Source: Bradyrhizobium sp. KBS0727 (lineage in GTDB: Bacteria > Pseudomonadota > Alphaproteobacteria > Rhizobiales > Xanthobacteraceae). From it: DNA of 64,000 nt. Each line of letters begins with the position of its first letter. Within the stretch, counting starts at the first letter, position 1. The position numbers and the translations under genes are program-made. Below are positions 1 through 9,843 of this stretch, piece by piece. The stretch is from contig NZ_CP042176.1 in the NCBI RefSeq assembly GCF_005937885.2, positions 3,963,501-4,027,500 on the forward strand. The letters run 5' to 3'. A model generated the notes under the pieces. The model was not told the origin of the DNA and searched no databases. It saw nothing but the letters and a program-made list of their open reading frames with translations.

Positions 1-586
1 CCACGGCAAAGGCCAGCGCAACGGCGGTGATGGAATGTCCGGAAGGGAAGCTCGAATAGGCCTGGGTTCCCGCAAAGTGCGCGAAGTTGAAGACATTGAC
101 CTCGGCGCCGCCGACAAACGGCCGGCCGCGGCCAACCACCCATTTGATCACTTCGCCGACGAGTACCGGAAAGAGCACGGCGAAGAACATGAATTGCAGG
201 CGCGTGCCGAGACCCAGCAGCAGCGATCGCTGCATGCCGCGCATCGCGGGTGCTGCGATCGCAATCACGATCAACAATGCAGCCAGCGTCCCCAGTACAA
301 ATTCGTCCTTGCCGAAATCGGTGAGGATGCGGAGCCACCACAGCGCTGGCGTGCCCCGCGCCGGCATCTGGGCTATCTCCCAGGCGTCGATCGCGTACAT
401 CAGCACGATGATCGCAAGCCCGGTGCCGGCTGCGAGCAGCAGGACATGGCGCGCCGCCCGGCGCCCGGCCTCGGCACGCCGCGAATGTGACGGCGCGCGC
501 GCCAGTTGGGCCAGCGACAGCCAGGCCAGCGTCATCAGGCGCGAAGGGTAGTTCCGGGCTTCGGCGATGCCTGCGGGCACGGACAT
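1..586 (-). CDS. PAP2-superfamily phosphatase, 3' part outside window
   Basis: Membrane phosphatase of the PAP2 family, which usually dephosphorylates lipid phosphates such as phosphatidic acid or undecaprenyl pyrophosphate. The frame from an ATG at 586 encodes hydrophobic segments and then KWVVGRGRPF (family motif 1) and SSFPSGHS (motif 2) just before the window edge, so the remaining active-site motif is missing. The ATG lies one base after the stop of the glycosyltransferase upstream, so the two genes are probably co-translated. The pairing suggests lipid-linked sugar or lipid A metabolism. The family is clear; the exact substrate is unknown. Confidence 0.85.
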   Translation of the reverse strand, partial: MSVPAGIAEARNYPSRLMTLAWLSLAQLARAPSHSRRAEAGRRAARHVLLLAAGTGLAIIVLMYAIDAWEIAQMPARGTPALWWLRILTDFGKDEFVLGTLAALLIVIAIAAPAMRGMQRSLLLGLGTRLQFMFFAVLFPVLVGEVIKWVVGRGRPFVGGAEVNVFNFAHFAGTQAYSSFPSGHSITAVALAFAV

Positions 587-587
587 C

Positions 588-2330
588 CTATTCGGTGCCT
601 TCCGAGCGGAAGATCGCGATCGAGATCGCCCTGCCTTGCGAGATGTTGTAGCCGTCGATCCTGGTGGCCACGTTGTAGCGCAGCCCGATGGCCTCGGCGC
701 GCTGGACAAAGCCGCGCTCGGAGCGCGCCTCCACCAGGGCAAAACGGCAGGTGCCCTGGCCCAGGAAATCCGCCGCACCCGATCCGTCGGTCAGCAGCGT
801 GTCGGTGCCGGTCATGAACACCAGGCTGGGTTCGTGAAAGCCCGCAGCCGCGGCTTTCGGCCCGACGCAAACGACGTTACGCAACGCGCGCGCGACCTCG
901 GCGCTCGGGAACACCGTCGTCAGCGACGGCATCACGATGCCGTAGATTCCGATCGACAGAAACATGGCGGCAATCACGCCATTCAACAGCGAACGCTCGG
1001 CGCGGCTATCCTCGAACATCCACCAGGCGATCAGGCCGAAGATCATGGCCGCCGCCAGAACGGGCCAGGCCGGGAATACCGGCTGATGCGTCAGCTTGAT
1101 CGCACCGACGATGGCAATAACAGCGGCGAGTGCCGGCACCGCAAACCACCAGGCCGCGCCACGGACCAGCCACGAGCGCGACAGCACGCGGCGTTCCAGC
1201 GCGCCGACGGTGAGGATCGCGATCGCCGGATAGAGCGGCAGCACGTAATGCGGCAGCTTGGTCAGCACCAGTTCGAATACGATCCAGGACGGGATCAGCC
1301 ATGCCAGCAGATATTGCGCGCCGGGCTCCCGCCGCGCGCGCCACACTGCCGGCGCCGCCATTCCGGCCAGCGCCGCACCGGGCCAGAACGTCACCCAGAA
1401 CAGCAGGAAATAAAGGCCGGGTGGCGCGCCATGGGACTCCTGCGCGGCCAGCTTGCTCAGCATGTCGCCGCCGATCGAATTGGCGAAGAACGCGTCGCCC
1501 GCGCGCCAGAAGATCGCAACGAACCACGGCAGCACCAGCACCAGCATCCACATCAGCCCCCAGACCGGACGCATGCGCCATAGCCAGGCTGCCGAGCGGT
1601 CGAGGATCGCCAAGGTCAGGATCGTCAATCCGACGAACATCAGGATCAGCGGTCCCTTGAGCAGAATGCCGGCGGCGAGCGCGGTCCAGAAGATCGCCGG
1701 CGACGTCCACGACGGATGCACCGGATCCTCGCCGCGCTGCCAGGACAGGTACACCCGCGCCATCGCACCCATCGCGGCGACCACGGTGAGCAGCAGCATG
1801 GCGTCGGTCTTGGCGAGCCGCGCCTCGGCGCCGAGCAGGACGCAACTCGCCATCATCAGTCCGGCCAGCGCGGCCCCGCGCCGCGTCACGAAAGCGAGCG
1901 CTGTCCAGTAGGTCAAAAGCACCGCACCGATGGCGCCGATCAGGGACGGAATCCGGTAAATCCATATCCGCAGTTGCGCCCGCGGCAGGCCGAGCGCTGA
2001 GGCGGTTTCAACGACCGCGGACTGCAGCCAGTAGATGCCGACCGGCTTCTTGTAGCGGACGTCGTCCTGGAACCGGATATCGACGAAATCGCCGGTTTCG
2101 ACCATCTGCTTGGTCGCCTGGGCGAACCGGGCCTCGTCGCGGTCGATCGCCGGAATGTTGAAGAAACCGGGCAGGAAGAGCACCAGCCCACACAGCAGCA
2201 AAAACACGATGGCGCGGAAATGATTGGCCGTGGCGAAGTCGAACGCGGCGACCAGCCTGCGGCTGGAATTCGCAGGTTTTGCAGGCTGTTGGCCTGCTCC
2301 AAAGCGCCTGACATGCGAGGTTTCAACCAT
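588..2330 (-). CDS. ArnT/GT39-like membrane glycosyltransferase
   Basis: Multi-spanning glycosyltransferase of the dolichyl-phosphate-mannose/ArnT (GT39, PMT_2) type, expected to move a sugar from a polyprenyl-phosphate donor to lipid A or another envelope acceptor in the periplasm. After the first membrane helix the protein reads IPAIDRDEARFAQATKQM, which holds the acidic catalytic loop of the family; about a dozen hydrophobic segments follow, with a soluble C-terminal part. The frame is open to 2405, but those extra 25 residues are made from hairpin repeats, so I chose the ATG at 2330 (581 residues). It sits between pbpC and the PAP2 gene in one direction. Confidence 0.83.
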   Translation of the reverse strand: MVETSHVRRFGAGQQPAKPANSSRRLVAAFDFATANHFRAIVFLLLCGLVLFLPGFFNIPAIDRDEARFAQATKQMVETGDFVDIRFQDDVRYKKPVGIYWLQSAVVETASALGLPRAQLRIWIYRIPSLIGAIGAVLLTYWTALAFVTRRGAALAGLMMASCVLLGAEARLAKTDAMLLLTVVAAMGAMARVYLSWQRGEDPVHPSWTSPAIFWTALAAGILLKGPLILMFVGLTILTLAILDRSAAWLWRMRPVWGLMWMLVLVLPWFVAIFWRAGDAFFANSIGGDMLSKLAAQESHGAPPGLYFLLFWVTFWPGAALAGMAAPAVWRARREPGAQYLLAWLIPSWIVFELVLTKLPHYVLPLYPAIAILTVGALERRVLSRSWLVRGAAWWFAVPALAAVIAIVGAIKLTHQPVFPAWPVLAAAMIFGLIAWWMFEDSRAERSLLNGVIAAMFLSIGIYGIVMPSLTTVFPSAEVARALRNVVCVGPKAAAAGFHEPSLVFMTGTDTLLTDGSGAADFLGQGTCRFALVEARSERGFVQRAEAIGLRYNVATRIDGYNISQGRAISIAIFRSEGTE

Positions 2331-2372
2331 CCAGTTCGCATACGATGAAACCGCACTGCAAACAACCCGCAG

Positions 2373-2417
2373 TTCCCGGCAACAACTCGTTGTGCCCGGG
2401 AACAACTCGTTGTTCCC
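2373..2417 (-). terminator. Two tandem hairpins between pbpC and the glycosyltransferase
   Basis: A perfect stem of 8 bp with a CTCG loop (2398-2417) is preceded by a near copy sharing the core AACAACTCGTTGT (2376-2397). They lie between the pbpC stop and the start of the next gene. No clear T run follows, so this may be an mRNA-stabilising or attenuating structure rather than a strong terminator. Confidence 0.45.
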
Positions 2418-2437
2418 AGCCCGGCGGTAACGATCCC

Positions 2438-4639
2438 CTACTGCACCCGGATCACCACGGTATCGGCCGCGCCGGTGGCATCGATTACCGTCAACCGGGC
2501 AAAACCGGGTCCTGGCGGGTCGACCAGCCGCTGGCGCCGGCTGTCGATCTCGCCGACCGAAATACCGTTGATCATCATGGTCAGCGGCAGCACTCCGCCC
2601 GCGACCTTGACGGGCATCGCGGCGGATTGCCCATCTCCGGAACGATCGACGTCGATCCGCGACCCGTTCAGGGGAAACTGGATGTGCGGCGCCTGGTCGG
2701 CGCCGGTCCGGATCAGTTCGCCCACCGGGCGAAACCGTCGCAACGGCAGCGGCAGCTTGGCATTGCTGGCGAGCAGGACGCCCTTCGGCGGCTTCGGCAG
2801 CGCCGCCGGGATCTTTCCGGTGCGAGCGAAGGCATCGAACAGGATCGGGGCTGCGGCGGTGCGGCCGACCAGTCCCGGCACCGGCGCGCCGTCGGGCCGG
2901 CCGACCCAGACCCCGATGGTGATGCGGCCGTCGAAGCCAACCGACCAGGCGTCGCGGTAGCCATAGCTGGTGCCGGTCTTGAACGCGATTTTGCCGTGCA
3001 CGCCGTTTTCCGGCGGCGGCGTGCCGATCAGGACATTGCCGACCTGCCAGGCCGCGGCCTGGTCCATCAGCCGCATCGGCTCGCTGTGGTCCTGATCGCC
3101 CATGATCTCGCGCAGCGGCCGCGTGGTGCCGAGCCGCGGAAATCCCGTATAGAGCTGCGCCAGATCCTGTAGCGTAACGCCGACGCCGCCGAGCCCCATC
3201 GCCAGCCCCGGCGCTTCGTCCTTCGGCAGCACCAGACTGCCGCCGGCCTGCTTCAGCCGTGACGACAGCCGGCTGGCGCCGACCCGGTCCAGCAACGCAA
3301 TCGCCGGGACGTTCAGCGACAGTTGCAGCGCCTTACGGATCGGCACCGTACCCTGGAACGTCATATCGAAATTTTCCGGCGCGTAGGAGCCGAAACGAAT
3401 CGGGCGGTCGTCGATCAGGCTGTCGGGATGAACAAAGCCGTCCTCGAAGGCGAGCCCGTAGATGAACGGTTTTAGCGTCGATCCGGGCGAGCGCACCGCG
3501 CGGGTCATGTCGACCTGCCCGGCGCGGCGCTCGTCGAAATAATCGGACGAGCCGACACGAGCCAGCACGTCGCCGCTTTCATTGTCGACCGCAATCATGC
3601 CGATCGAAATATTCGGCCCCTGCGCAATGGCGCGGTCGCGCGCCAGCGCTTCCAGCGTCTTCTGCAAGGTGGCATCCAGCGTCAACTTGATGACCGGCGC
3701 ATCCTTCACGATTGCAATCGCCGCATCGGAGGAATGCGGTGCCAATATCGGCATCGGCTTGCGCAGCCGCGGCACCGTGACCGCCCTCGCCTGGATCGCA
3801 TCCTCCCGGCTGACGACGCCGTCTTCGACCATGCGGTCGAGCACGCGGTCGCGCGCGGCGTGGGCCGCTTGCGGATAGCGGTCCAGCCGCCGCCGTTCCG
3901 GCGACTGCGGCAACGCCACCAGCAGTGCAGCTTCCGCCAGCGACAGCCGCTTCGGCTCCTTGCCGAAATAGGCGATCGACGCGGCGCGGATGCCTTCAAG
4001 ATTGCCGCCGAACGGCGCCAGCGTCAGATAGAGATCGAGAATCTCATCCTTGCTGAGTTGCCGCTCGATCTGCACCGCGCGCACCATCTGGCGCAGTTTG
4101 GCGTAGACCGAGCGCTCGCGCCGCGGCTCCATCAGCCGCGCCAGTTGCATCGTGATCGTCGAGCCGCCGGAGACGATGTGGCCGCTTGTCACAAGCTGCC
4201 ACGCCGCGCGTCCGAGCGCCAACGGATCGATACCGCCATGCGCGCGGAAGCGGCGGTCTTCATAGGCCAGCAGTAATTTCAGATAGCCGGGATCGACCGC
4301 CGTCTTCGCATCGACCGGCAGCCGCCAGCGGCCGTCGGCCATCGCATAAGCGCGCAGCAGCTTGCCGTTGCGGTCGACGATCGAGGTCGAGACTTTTTGC
4401 GCCTGCTCAAGGGGTAGCGGTCCGAGCGAGACGACCCAGGTTGCGAAGGCGGCGACGAATATGACTAGCGCGACGGTGATAGCAGATGCGATGCGCACAC
4501 CCCGACGTTTTAACACGCCGTCATGGCCGGGCTTGTCCCGGCCATCCACGTCTTGCCTTTCTGCGGCAACAGCAGTCGTGGATGCCCGGGTCAAGCCCGG
4601 GCATGACGACGGAGAGTTCCTGTTGCCCGCCTCACTCAT
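2438..4639 (-). CDS. pbpC: Penicillin-binding protein 1C
   Basis: Bifunctional peptidoglycan synthase anchored by one N-terminal helix (about residues 49-70) and acting in the periplasm. The glycosyltransferase (GT51) domain shows YEDRRFRAHGGIDPL with catalytic Glu127. The transpeptidase domain shows S387-T-L-K390 in SPGSTLKPF, then SLN and FKTGTS. The C-terminal domain is of the PBP1C-specific BiPBP_C type. The start ATG overlaps the stop of the alpha-2-macroglobulin gene (ATGA), the usual pairing of these genes. Residues 9-44 are odd: they are the translation of a palindromic intergenic element. A GTG further in, just before the membrane helix, would avoid it. 733 residues from the coupled ATG. 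Confidence 0.93.
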   Translation of the reverse strand: MSEAGNRNSPSSCPGLTRASTTAVAAERQDVDGRDKPGHDGVLKRRGVRIASAITVALVIFVAAFATWVVSLGPLPLEQAQKVSTSIVDRNGKLLRAYAMADGRWRLPVDAKTAVDPGYLKLLLAYEDRRFRAHGGIDPLALGRAAWQLVTSGHIVSGGSTITMQLARLMEPRRERSVYAKLRQMVRAVQIERQLSKDEILDLYLTLAPFGGNLEGIRAASIAYFGKEPKRLSLAEAALLVALPQSPERRRLDRYPQAAHAARDRVLDRMVEDGVVSREDAIQARAVTVPRLRKPMPILAPHSSDAAIAIVKDAPVIKLTLDATLQKTLEALARDRAIAQGPNISIGMIAVDNESGDVLARVGSSDYFDERRAGQVDMTRAVRSPGSTLKPFIYGLAFEDGFVHPDSLIDDRPIRFGSYAPENFDMTFQGTVPIRKALQLSLNVPAIALLDRVGASRLSSRLKQAGGSLVLPKDEAPGLAMGLGGVGVTLQDLAQLYTGFPRLGTTRPLREIMGDQDHSEPMRLMDQAAAWQVGNVLIGTPPPENGVHGKIAFKTGTSYGYRDAWSVGFDGRITIGVWVGRPDGAPVPGLVGRTAAAPILFDAFARTGKIPAALPKPPKGVLLASNAKLPLPLRRFRPVGELIRTGADQAPHIQFPLNGSRIDVDRSGDGQSAAMPVKVAGGVLPLTMMINGISVGEIDSRRQRLVDPPGPGFARLTVIDATGAADTVVIRVQ
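4519..4608. repeat. Palindromic REP/BIME-like element inside pbpC
   Basis: Two hairpins face each other: TGGCCGGG-CTTGT-CCCGGCCA (from about 4524) and TGCCCGGG-TCAAG-CCCGGGCA (from about 4583). The outer ends also pair (CGTCATG with CATGACG), as do CCATCCACG and CGTGGATG inside. Elements of this kind are common between genes in Bradyrhizobium. Here it lies inside the pbpC reading frame and is translated in frame without a stop. Confidence 0.75.
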
Positions 4640-7600
4640 TTCGCCGGACGCACCTCGACCGTGCCGGTGCCGGAGCGGCCGTAGCGCGAGGGGTTGTACA
4701 TGTCCTCGACATAGGCCTGCGGCAGCACGTATTTGCCGGGGGAAACCGCGCGCACGACGTAAGCCACCGTGAACACCGCCGTGTCATCGGCGGCGCGATC
4801 GATCGCGGCCGTGAAGCGATCGTCACGGAACTCGGTGTTTTCCGGCTCCTCGCCGTCCTCGATCCAGTCCAGCGTGCCGCTGTCGCCCGACGACACCAGT
4901 TTTGGATTGTCGATCTCGAGCCCGGCCGGCAGATAATCGGACACCATGATGTGCCCGAATTCCGGTTTGGCTTCGGTGACCTTCAGCACCACTGCAAATC
5001 GGTCGTTCTGCTTGGCCTTGGAGATATCCGCCGGCTTGCCGTCGAGCGTGAAGTAACTACGCTCGATCTTGAAGCCGTTGGACGCCGCCGGCTCCGGCGT
5101 GATCGGCGAACCGGATACCGAGACCACCGCCTGCACCGGTGCATCGCCGGTGTTGGTGATTTTGATCGGCTTGCCCGCCATCGCCTCGGCTTTGTAGCTG
5201 CGATAGACCGCCGTCTTGGCCGGCACGCCATCGATATCGAGCGCCAGCGTTTCCTTGGCCAGTGCGCGCGAGGCCAGCACCAGCCAGGCGTTCTCCTGCG
5301 TCGAGGTGTAGGGGGTGAGCCCGCGCGCCACTTCGACCCGCTGCACGGCCTGCGTCAGCGTCGCCCGCGGCGCGTTGCCTTCGCTCGCCAGCGACACCAG
5401 GGCTGCCGCATCGCGCAGCGCCGAACCATAATCGACGCGGCCGAACTCGATCACGGGCTTTGGCGCCAGCGCATCGAGCGCCGCGCCATAGACCCGCTCC
5501 GCCCGCGCCTTGTCACCGACCAGCGCCAGCGCCGCCGCCAGTTGCGATTTTGCAATCGGGGTAGCGAGATTGCTGAGCTTGGTATCGGCGAGATAACGCA
5601 GATCGCCGATCGGGGCCGCGCCGTTGCGGGCGAGCACGTATAGGCCGTAGGCCAGATCGCGGCCGCCGTCCTTTTCCGGCTCGTTGGCGTTGACCACCGA
5701 GTTGCGGATCCGATCGAGCGCGCTCTTGAACAGGATATCCGGCACCGCAAATCCCTTTTCGCGGGCGCGGGTCAGGAAATCCGTCACATAGGCATCGAGC
5801 CAGACGTCGTCGCCGCCCGCCGACCACAGGCCGAACGAGCCGTTGGAGCCTTGCCGGGCCAGCAGCCGGTCGATCGCGTCCTTGATGCGTTGATCGACCT
5901 CGGTGTCCATCGCCAGATGCGCACCGGCTGCGAGATCGTTGACATAGAGCAGCGGCATCGCCCGGCTGGTGATCTGCTCGGAACAACCGTGCGGATAGCG
6001 ATCCAGCGCTTTCAGGATGGTCGCGGCATCGAGCGCCGTCGACAGGCTCGCCGACAGCGAGACGCTGCCAGTGCCCGACACCAGGTCGGAGAACATGTCC
6101 TGCGTCAGCGTCAGGCTTTCGCCCTTGGCGAGCGTCCGGATCGACCGCCGCGCCAGGATCTGGGTCGCCGCCTTGACGTCGAGCGCATAGTGCCGCGCCA
6201 GCGCGAGACCGTTCGGGCCCTTGATGTCGACGTCGAGATTGGCCGTCCCCGCGCCGCCGGCATCGAGCGCCAGCGCCATCGAGGTGCGCTGTTTGGCGGC
6301 GAGTTTTACCGTGGTGGTGGGACTACCCGTGACCTTCACCGGGCCCGTCGTCTTCACGGCGATCGTGTAGTCGCCGGGCGCGCCTTCGACGTTGTCGAGG
6401 TCGAAACTCATGGTGCCCTTGTCGCCGTTGAGCAGGAAACGCGGCAGCGTTGCCGTCAGCACCACGGGATCGCGCACGGTGACGTCTGTTGTCGCGCGGC
6501 CGACCTTGGTAGCGCTCCACGCCACCGCCATCACCCGCGCGGTGCCGGCGAATTCGGGAATGTCGAACGACACTTCGGCGGAGCCGTCAGGCCCGACCGT
6601 GACAATGCCGGAATACAGCGCCAAAGGTTTTTGGGTGGGCGGCGCGCCCTGCAGTTCGGCGCCGGCGGAATCGCCGCCGGTCTTGAGCTGGCCGCGGGTG
6701 CCCTGCATTCCGTCGATCAGTTGCCCATAGAGGTCGCGGACCTCGGCGGTCAGGCGGCGCTGGCCAAGGTAGTATTCATCCGGCGCCGGCGGCTTGTAAT
6801 TGGTCAGATTAAGGATGCCGACATCGACCGCGGCCATCACGATCTTGGCGTCTTCACCGGGGTTTAGCCCGCCAAGCTTGACCGGAATCTTCAAGGCCGT
6901 TCCCGGCCGCACCAAGGCTGGCGGCGACAGCGCGACCTGCAGCGTGCGGGTCTTCTTGTCGATGCCGAACCATTTTAGCCCGATCGCTCGTCCGGGCATC
7001 CGCTGGGCCGCCGCATCCAGCGGACGGCGCAGGGTCGCCAGCACATACGCGCCGGTGCCCCAGTCCTTGGCGACCGGGATTTGGACCTGCCGGGTGCCTT
7101 CCTTGACGTCCACGGTCTGGGTCGTCAGCAGGCGGTCGCCGAGCACGTTGATGGTGAGTTTGCCCGCCGAGCGGGCGTTGACCGATACCACCATGGTGTC
7201 ACCGGAAGCGTATTCCTGCTTGTCGATCGAGGTCTCCAGCAGGTCCGGCGTATCGGCGCTGCCGTCGGAGTACCAGCCGACATCGAACTGCACCGACGTG
7301 ATCGGCCCGTCCACCTCGGACGATTTGACGTCGAGCCGATAGCGGCCGGGCTGCGGCGCGAGGCTGACCCGCGCGGCCTTGTCGGCGGTCAAGGCGAGGT
7401 CGCCGTCGGCGACGCGGCTGGTCGACTTGACCGGCTCATATTCCCAGGACGAGTTCTGGCGATACCACTGGTAACGCGACTCCATCTTCAGCAGCTCATA
7501 ACGCAGGCCGTCGCGGGCGAGCTGCTTGCCGTCGGGGGCAACGAACACCACGTCGAACTCGGCCTTGTCGCCTTCAGCAACGTTCTTGTCGCCGAACAGC

Positions 7601-9843
7601 GGCTTGATGCCGATCAGGTTGGTGCTGGGGGCCACCGGTAGCACCAACTTGCGTTCGACGGCGCGGCCACCGGTTTCCGCCATGCGGATGAAGATCTGGG
7701 CCTGCTGCGGCCGGGTCGAGGACGGTGGTTTTGCCAGCGACACCGGGAAGGTCGCCACGCCGTTGGCGTCGGCTTCGGGCAGGTTCTCGATCGGGGTCCG
7801 CTCGTTGCTGGCGGTCTCCTCGTCGGCGACGCCGAATTGATAGCCGGGATAGCCCGGCCGGCCGGACGCGGCCGGGGCGACCAGCATGTCGCCTTCGAGC
7901 GAAAGCCCGGAAGCCGGGGCGCCGTACAGGAAATGGCCGTCGACTTTCAGTTCAACTGGAACCTCAGCCTTGATCAGCTTCTCCTTCGCCGTCAGGTCGA
8001 ATTCGATCCGCTCGGGGATGTAATCCTCGACCATGAAGGTGGTCTCGCCGACCGACGCGCCCTTGGGGTCGGTATAGGCCCGCGCCCGCCAGGTCCCGGT
8101 CGGAACCGCGGAATTGAGCGGCACCGCCATGGAGCGGCCGCCTGCCCCCTGATCCGGAAGCTGCGCCCGGCGGTACTCGACGCCATCGGGCCGCTCGATC
8201 ACCAGCGTCAGCGGCCCGCCGGTCATGGCGTTGCCCTGCCCGTCGCGCAGCAGCGCGGTGAGATAAACCGTCTCATTGGACCGGTAGACCCCGCGCTCGG
8301 CATAGACGAAGGCGTCCGCGCCAACGGGCGTCTCCCGGCCAGCGACGCCGCGGTCGGTGAGGTCGAAGGCGCTGGTCTTGAGGCTGAGGAAGGCGTAGTC
8401 AGCCTTTTCGCTAGTGACCGTCAGCAGGGCCGGCGACAACCCGCCCTCGCCGCGCGCCAGCCCCGCCTCGAACAGCACGTGGCCGGCATCGTCGGTCTTG
8501 CGGGTCGCCAAAATCTCGTTGTTGCGCGCGACCAGCTTTACTTCGGCCTTGCCGACCGCCTCGGTGGAGGCCAGCGAGTTGACGAAAACATGGATGCCGT
8601 CATTGCCGGAAAACGCCGTCACGCCCATGTCGGAGACGATGAACCATTGGGTCGCCAGCGTGCCGTCATCGTCGCTGCCGGGGCTCTTGGGGGCCGCGGT
8701 CATGACGTAGACGCCGGGCTGCAGGTTGCCCAAGGCCTCGTCGACCGGGAATGCGGTCACAACGTCCTGGTTCAGCGTGGTGGCGGTGGCGAGTTCGCCG
8801 GTCCAGACCTTGACGCCGCGCTCGTCGCCGAGATCCGAGAGCTGGTAGCGGCTCAGCGTCTTCTGGAAGTCGCTGTCGATCACCGTGTTGATCAGGTTGC
8901 GGTCGCCGATCCGGAACACGTTGACGTTCACCGCAGGCGTATTGACGCTGACCAGCGGAATGCCGCGCTGGCCGGTGCGCGGCAGCACATAGGCGCGGCC
9001 GGTGAAGCGCACGAACGGCTTGCGGTCGCGGACATAGATGTTGAACTCGGCCGATTTCGGCAGGCTCTCCTTGACCGTCGACGGCAGGCCGGCGCGCAGG
9101 TTGATGTTGTAGCGCTCGCCATGCTTCAGGCCGTCGACGCAGAGCTGCTTGCCCTCGGCCGACAGCGCCGGCTTGTCGGTGCCGGCCAGCGCCAGAAACG
9201 GCGCGAAATCGACCCGCTTGGCGAGGTCCTCGGAGAACTGGAAACAGGCCCGCGGCGAGGCGCCATCGGAATCGACGGTGTAGTCGAGCAGCCGGAAGCC
9301 GTGCTCGTCGCGCATCTTCTCGTACTGGCCGCGCACGTCTGCGACCTCGCGCAGGTCGAGCGACAGCCGCAAGCTATCCAGCGCCGGCCGCCACAGCTTG
9401 CGGTCGGACAGCGAACGGCCGAGCACCGCCAGCGCATCGGCCTCCTCGCCCGCGTTGGCGGCGCGCTGATAGGCGATATAGGCCGAGGTCGAGGCGCGCT
9501 CGAGCAGGAAGGTCTGCTCGCTCGACGAGTTGGAGCGGATCTGGAAGATGGTTTTGGCGAGTTTCAGCCAGTTGGCGCCGTCCTCCGGCGTGGTGGCGGC
9601 GATCTGGCCGAGGATCTGCAGCCCGGTGCGGAAGTCGGCCCGCTTGAAGGCCACGTCAGCGTCGTTGCGGAGCGTCGCCGCCGACCGGGTGACCGGCCCC
9701 GCCTCGCTCTTGATCTGGGCCTCCAGCTTGATCGCGGAATCGGCCAGATCGTCGCGCTTGAAGGCCTTGTCGGCCGCCAGCGCCGGAAACAGCCCAAGCG
9801 CCAGCGTGGCGCAAACCAGTGTGGCGCGGACGAAACCGATCAT
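4636..9843 (-). CDS. Bacterial alpha-2-macroglobulin (YfhM-type)
   Basis: Large secreted protease trap that covalently catches attacking proteases in the periplasm; in bacteria it is typically encoded beside pbpC, as here. A signal peptide starts at the ATG at 9843 (MIGFVRATLVCATLALGLF, then ALAAD) behind the ribosome site GGAGA. Many macroglobulin beta-sandwich modules follow. The thioester motif is present as GCSEQ with Cys at about residue 1287, followed by the helical thioester domain and a C-terminal receptor-like domain ending EVRPAK. The mature protein has no lipobox cysteine, unlike E. coli YfhM. 1735 residues; the frame stays open upstream to 10035, but that part lacks a signal and is not favoured. 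Confidence 0.93.
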   Translation of the reverse strand: MIGFVRATLVCATLALGLFPALAADKAFKRDDLADSAIKLEAQIKSEAGPVTRSAATLRNDADVAFKRADFRTGLQILGQIAATTPEDGANWLKLAKTIFQIRSNSSSEQTFLLERASTSAYIAYQRAANAGEEADALAVLGRSLSDRKLWRPALDSLRLSLDLREVADVRGQYEKMRDEHGFRLLDYTVDSDGASPRACFQFSEDLAKRVDFAPFLALAGTDKPALSAEGKQLCVDGLKHGERYNINLRAGLPSTVKESLPKSAEFNIYVRDRKPFVRFTGRAYVLPRTGQRGIPLVSVNTPAVNVNVFRIGDRNLINTVIDSDFQKTLSRYQLSDLGDERGVKVWTGELATATTLNQDVVTAFPVDEALGNLQPGVYVMTAAPKSPGSDDDGTLATQWFIVSDMGVTAFSGNDGIHVFVNSLASTEAVGKAEVKLVARNNEILATRKTDDAGHVLFEAGLARGEGGLSPALLTVTSEKADYAFLSLKTSAFDLTDRGVAGRETPVGADAFVYAERGVYRSNETVYLTALLRDGQGNAMTGGPLTLVIERPDGVEYRRAQLPDQGAGGRSMAVPLNSAVPTGTWRARAYTDPKGASVGETTFMVEDYIPERIEFDLTAKEKLIKAEVPVELKVDGHFLYGAPASGLSLEGDMLVAPAASGRPGYPGYQFGVADEETASNERTPIENLPEADANGVATFPVSLAKPPSSTRPQQAQIFIRMAETGGRAVERKLVLPVAPSTNLIGIKPLFGDKNVAEGDKAEFDVVFVAPDGKQLARDGLRYELLKMESRYQWYRQNSSWEYEPVKSTSRVADGDLALTADKAARVSLAPQPGRYRLDVKSSEVDGPITSVQFDVGWYSDGSADTPDLLETSIDKQEYASGDTMVVSVNARSAGKLTINVLGDRLLTTQTVDVKEGTRQVQIPVAKDWGTGAYVLATLRRPLDAAAQRMPGRAIGLKWFGIDKKTRTLQVALSPPALVRPGTALKIPVKLGGLNPGEDAKIVMAAVDVGILNLTNYKPPAPDEYYLGQRRLTAEVRDLYGQLIDGMQGTRGQLKTGGDSAGAELQGAPPTQKPLALYSGIVTVGPDGSAEVSFDIPEFAGTARVMAVAWSATKVGRATTDVTVRDPVVLTATLPRFLLNGDKGTMSFDLDNVEGAPGDYTIAVKTTGPVKVTGSPTTTVKLAAKQRTSMALALDAGGAGTANLDVDIKGPNGLALARHYALDVKAATQILARRSIRTLAKGESLTLTQDMFSDLVSGTGSVSLSASLSTALDAATILKALDRYPHGCSEQITSRAMPLLYVNDLAAGAHLAMDTEVDQRIKDAIDRLLARQGSNGSFGLWSAGGDDVWLDAYVTDFLTRAREKGFAVPDILFKSALDRIRNSVVNANEPEKDGGRDLAYGLYVLARNGAAPIGDLRYLADTKLSNLATPIAKSQLAAALALVGDKARAERVYGAALDALAPKPVIEFGRVDYGSALRDAAALVSLASEGNAPRATLTQAVQRVEVARGLTPYTSTQENAWLVLASRALAKETLALDIDGVPAKTAVYRSYKAEAMAGKPIKITNTGDAPVQAVVSVSGSPITPEPAASNGFKIERSYFTLDGKPADISKAKQNDRFAVVLKVTEAKPEFGHIMVSDYLPAGLEIDNPKLVSSGDSGTLDWIEDGEEPENTEFRDDRFTAAIDRAADDTAVFTVAYVVRAVSPGKYVLPQAYVEDMYNPSRYGRSGTGTVEVRPAK

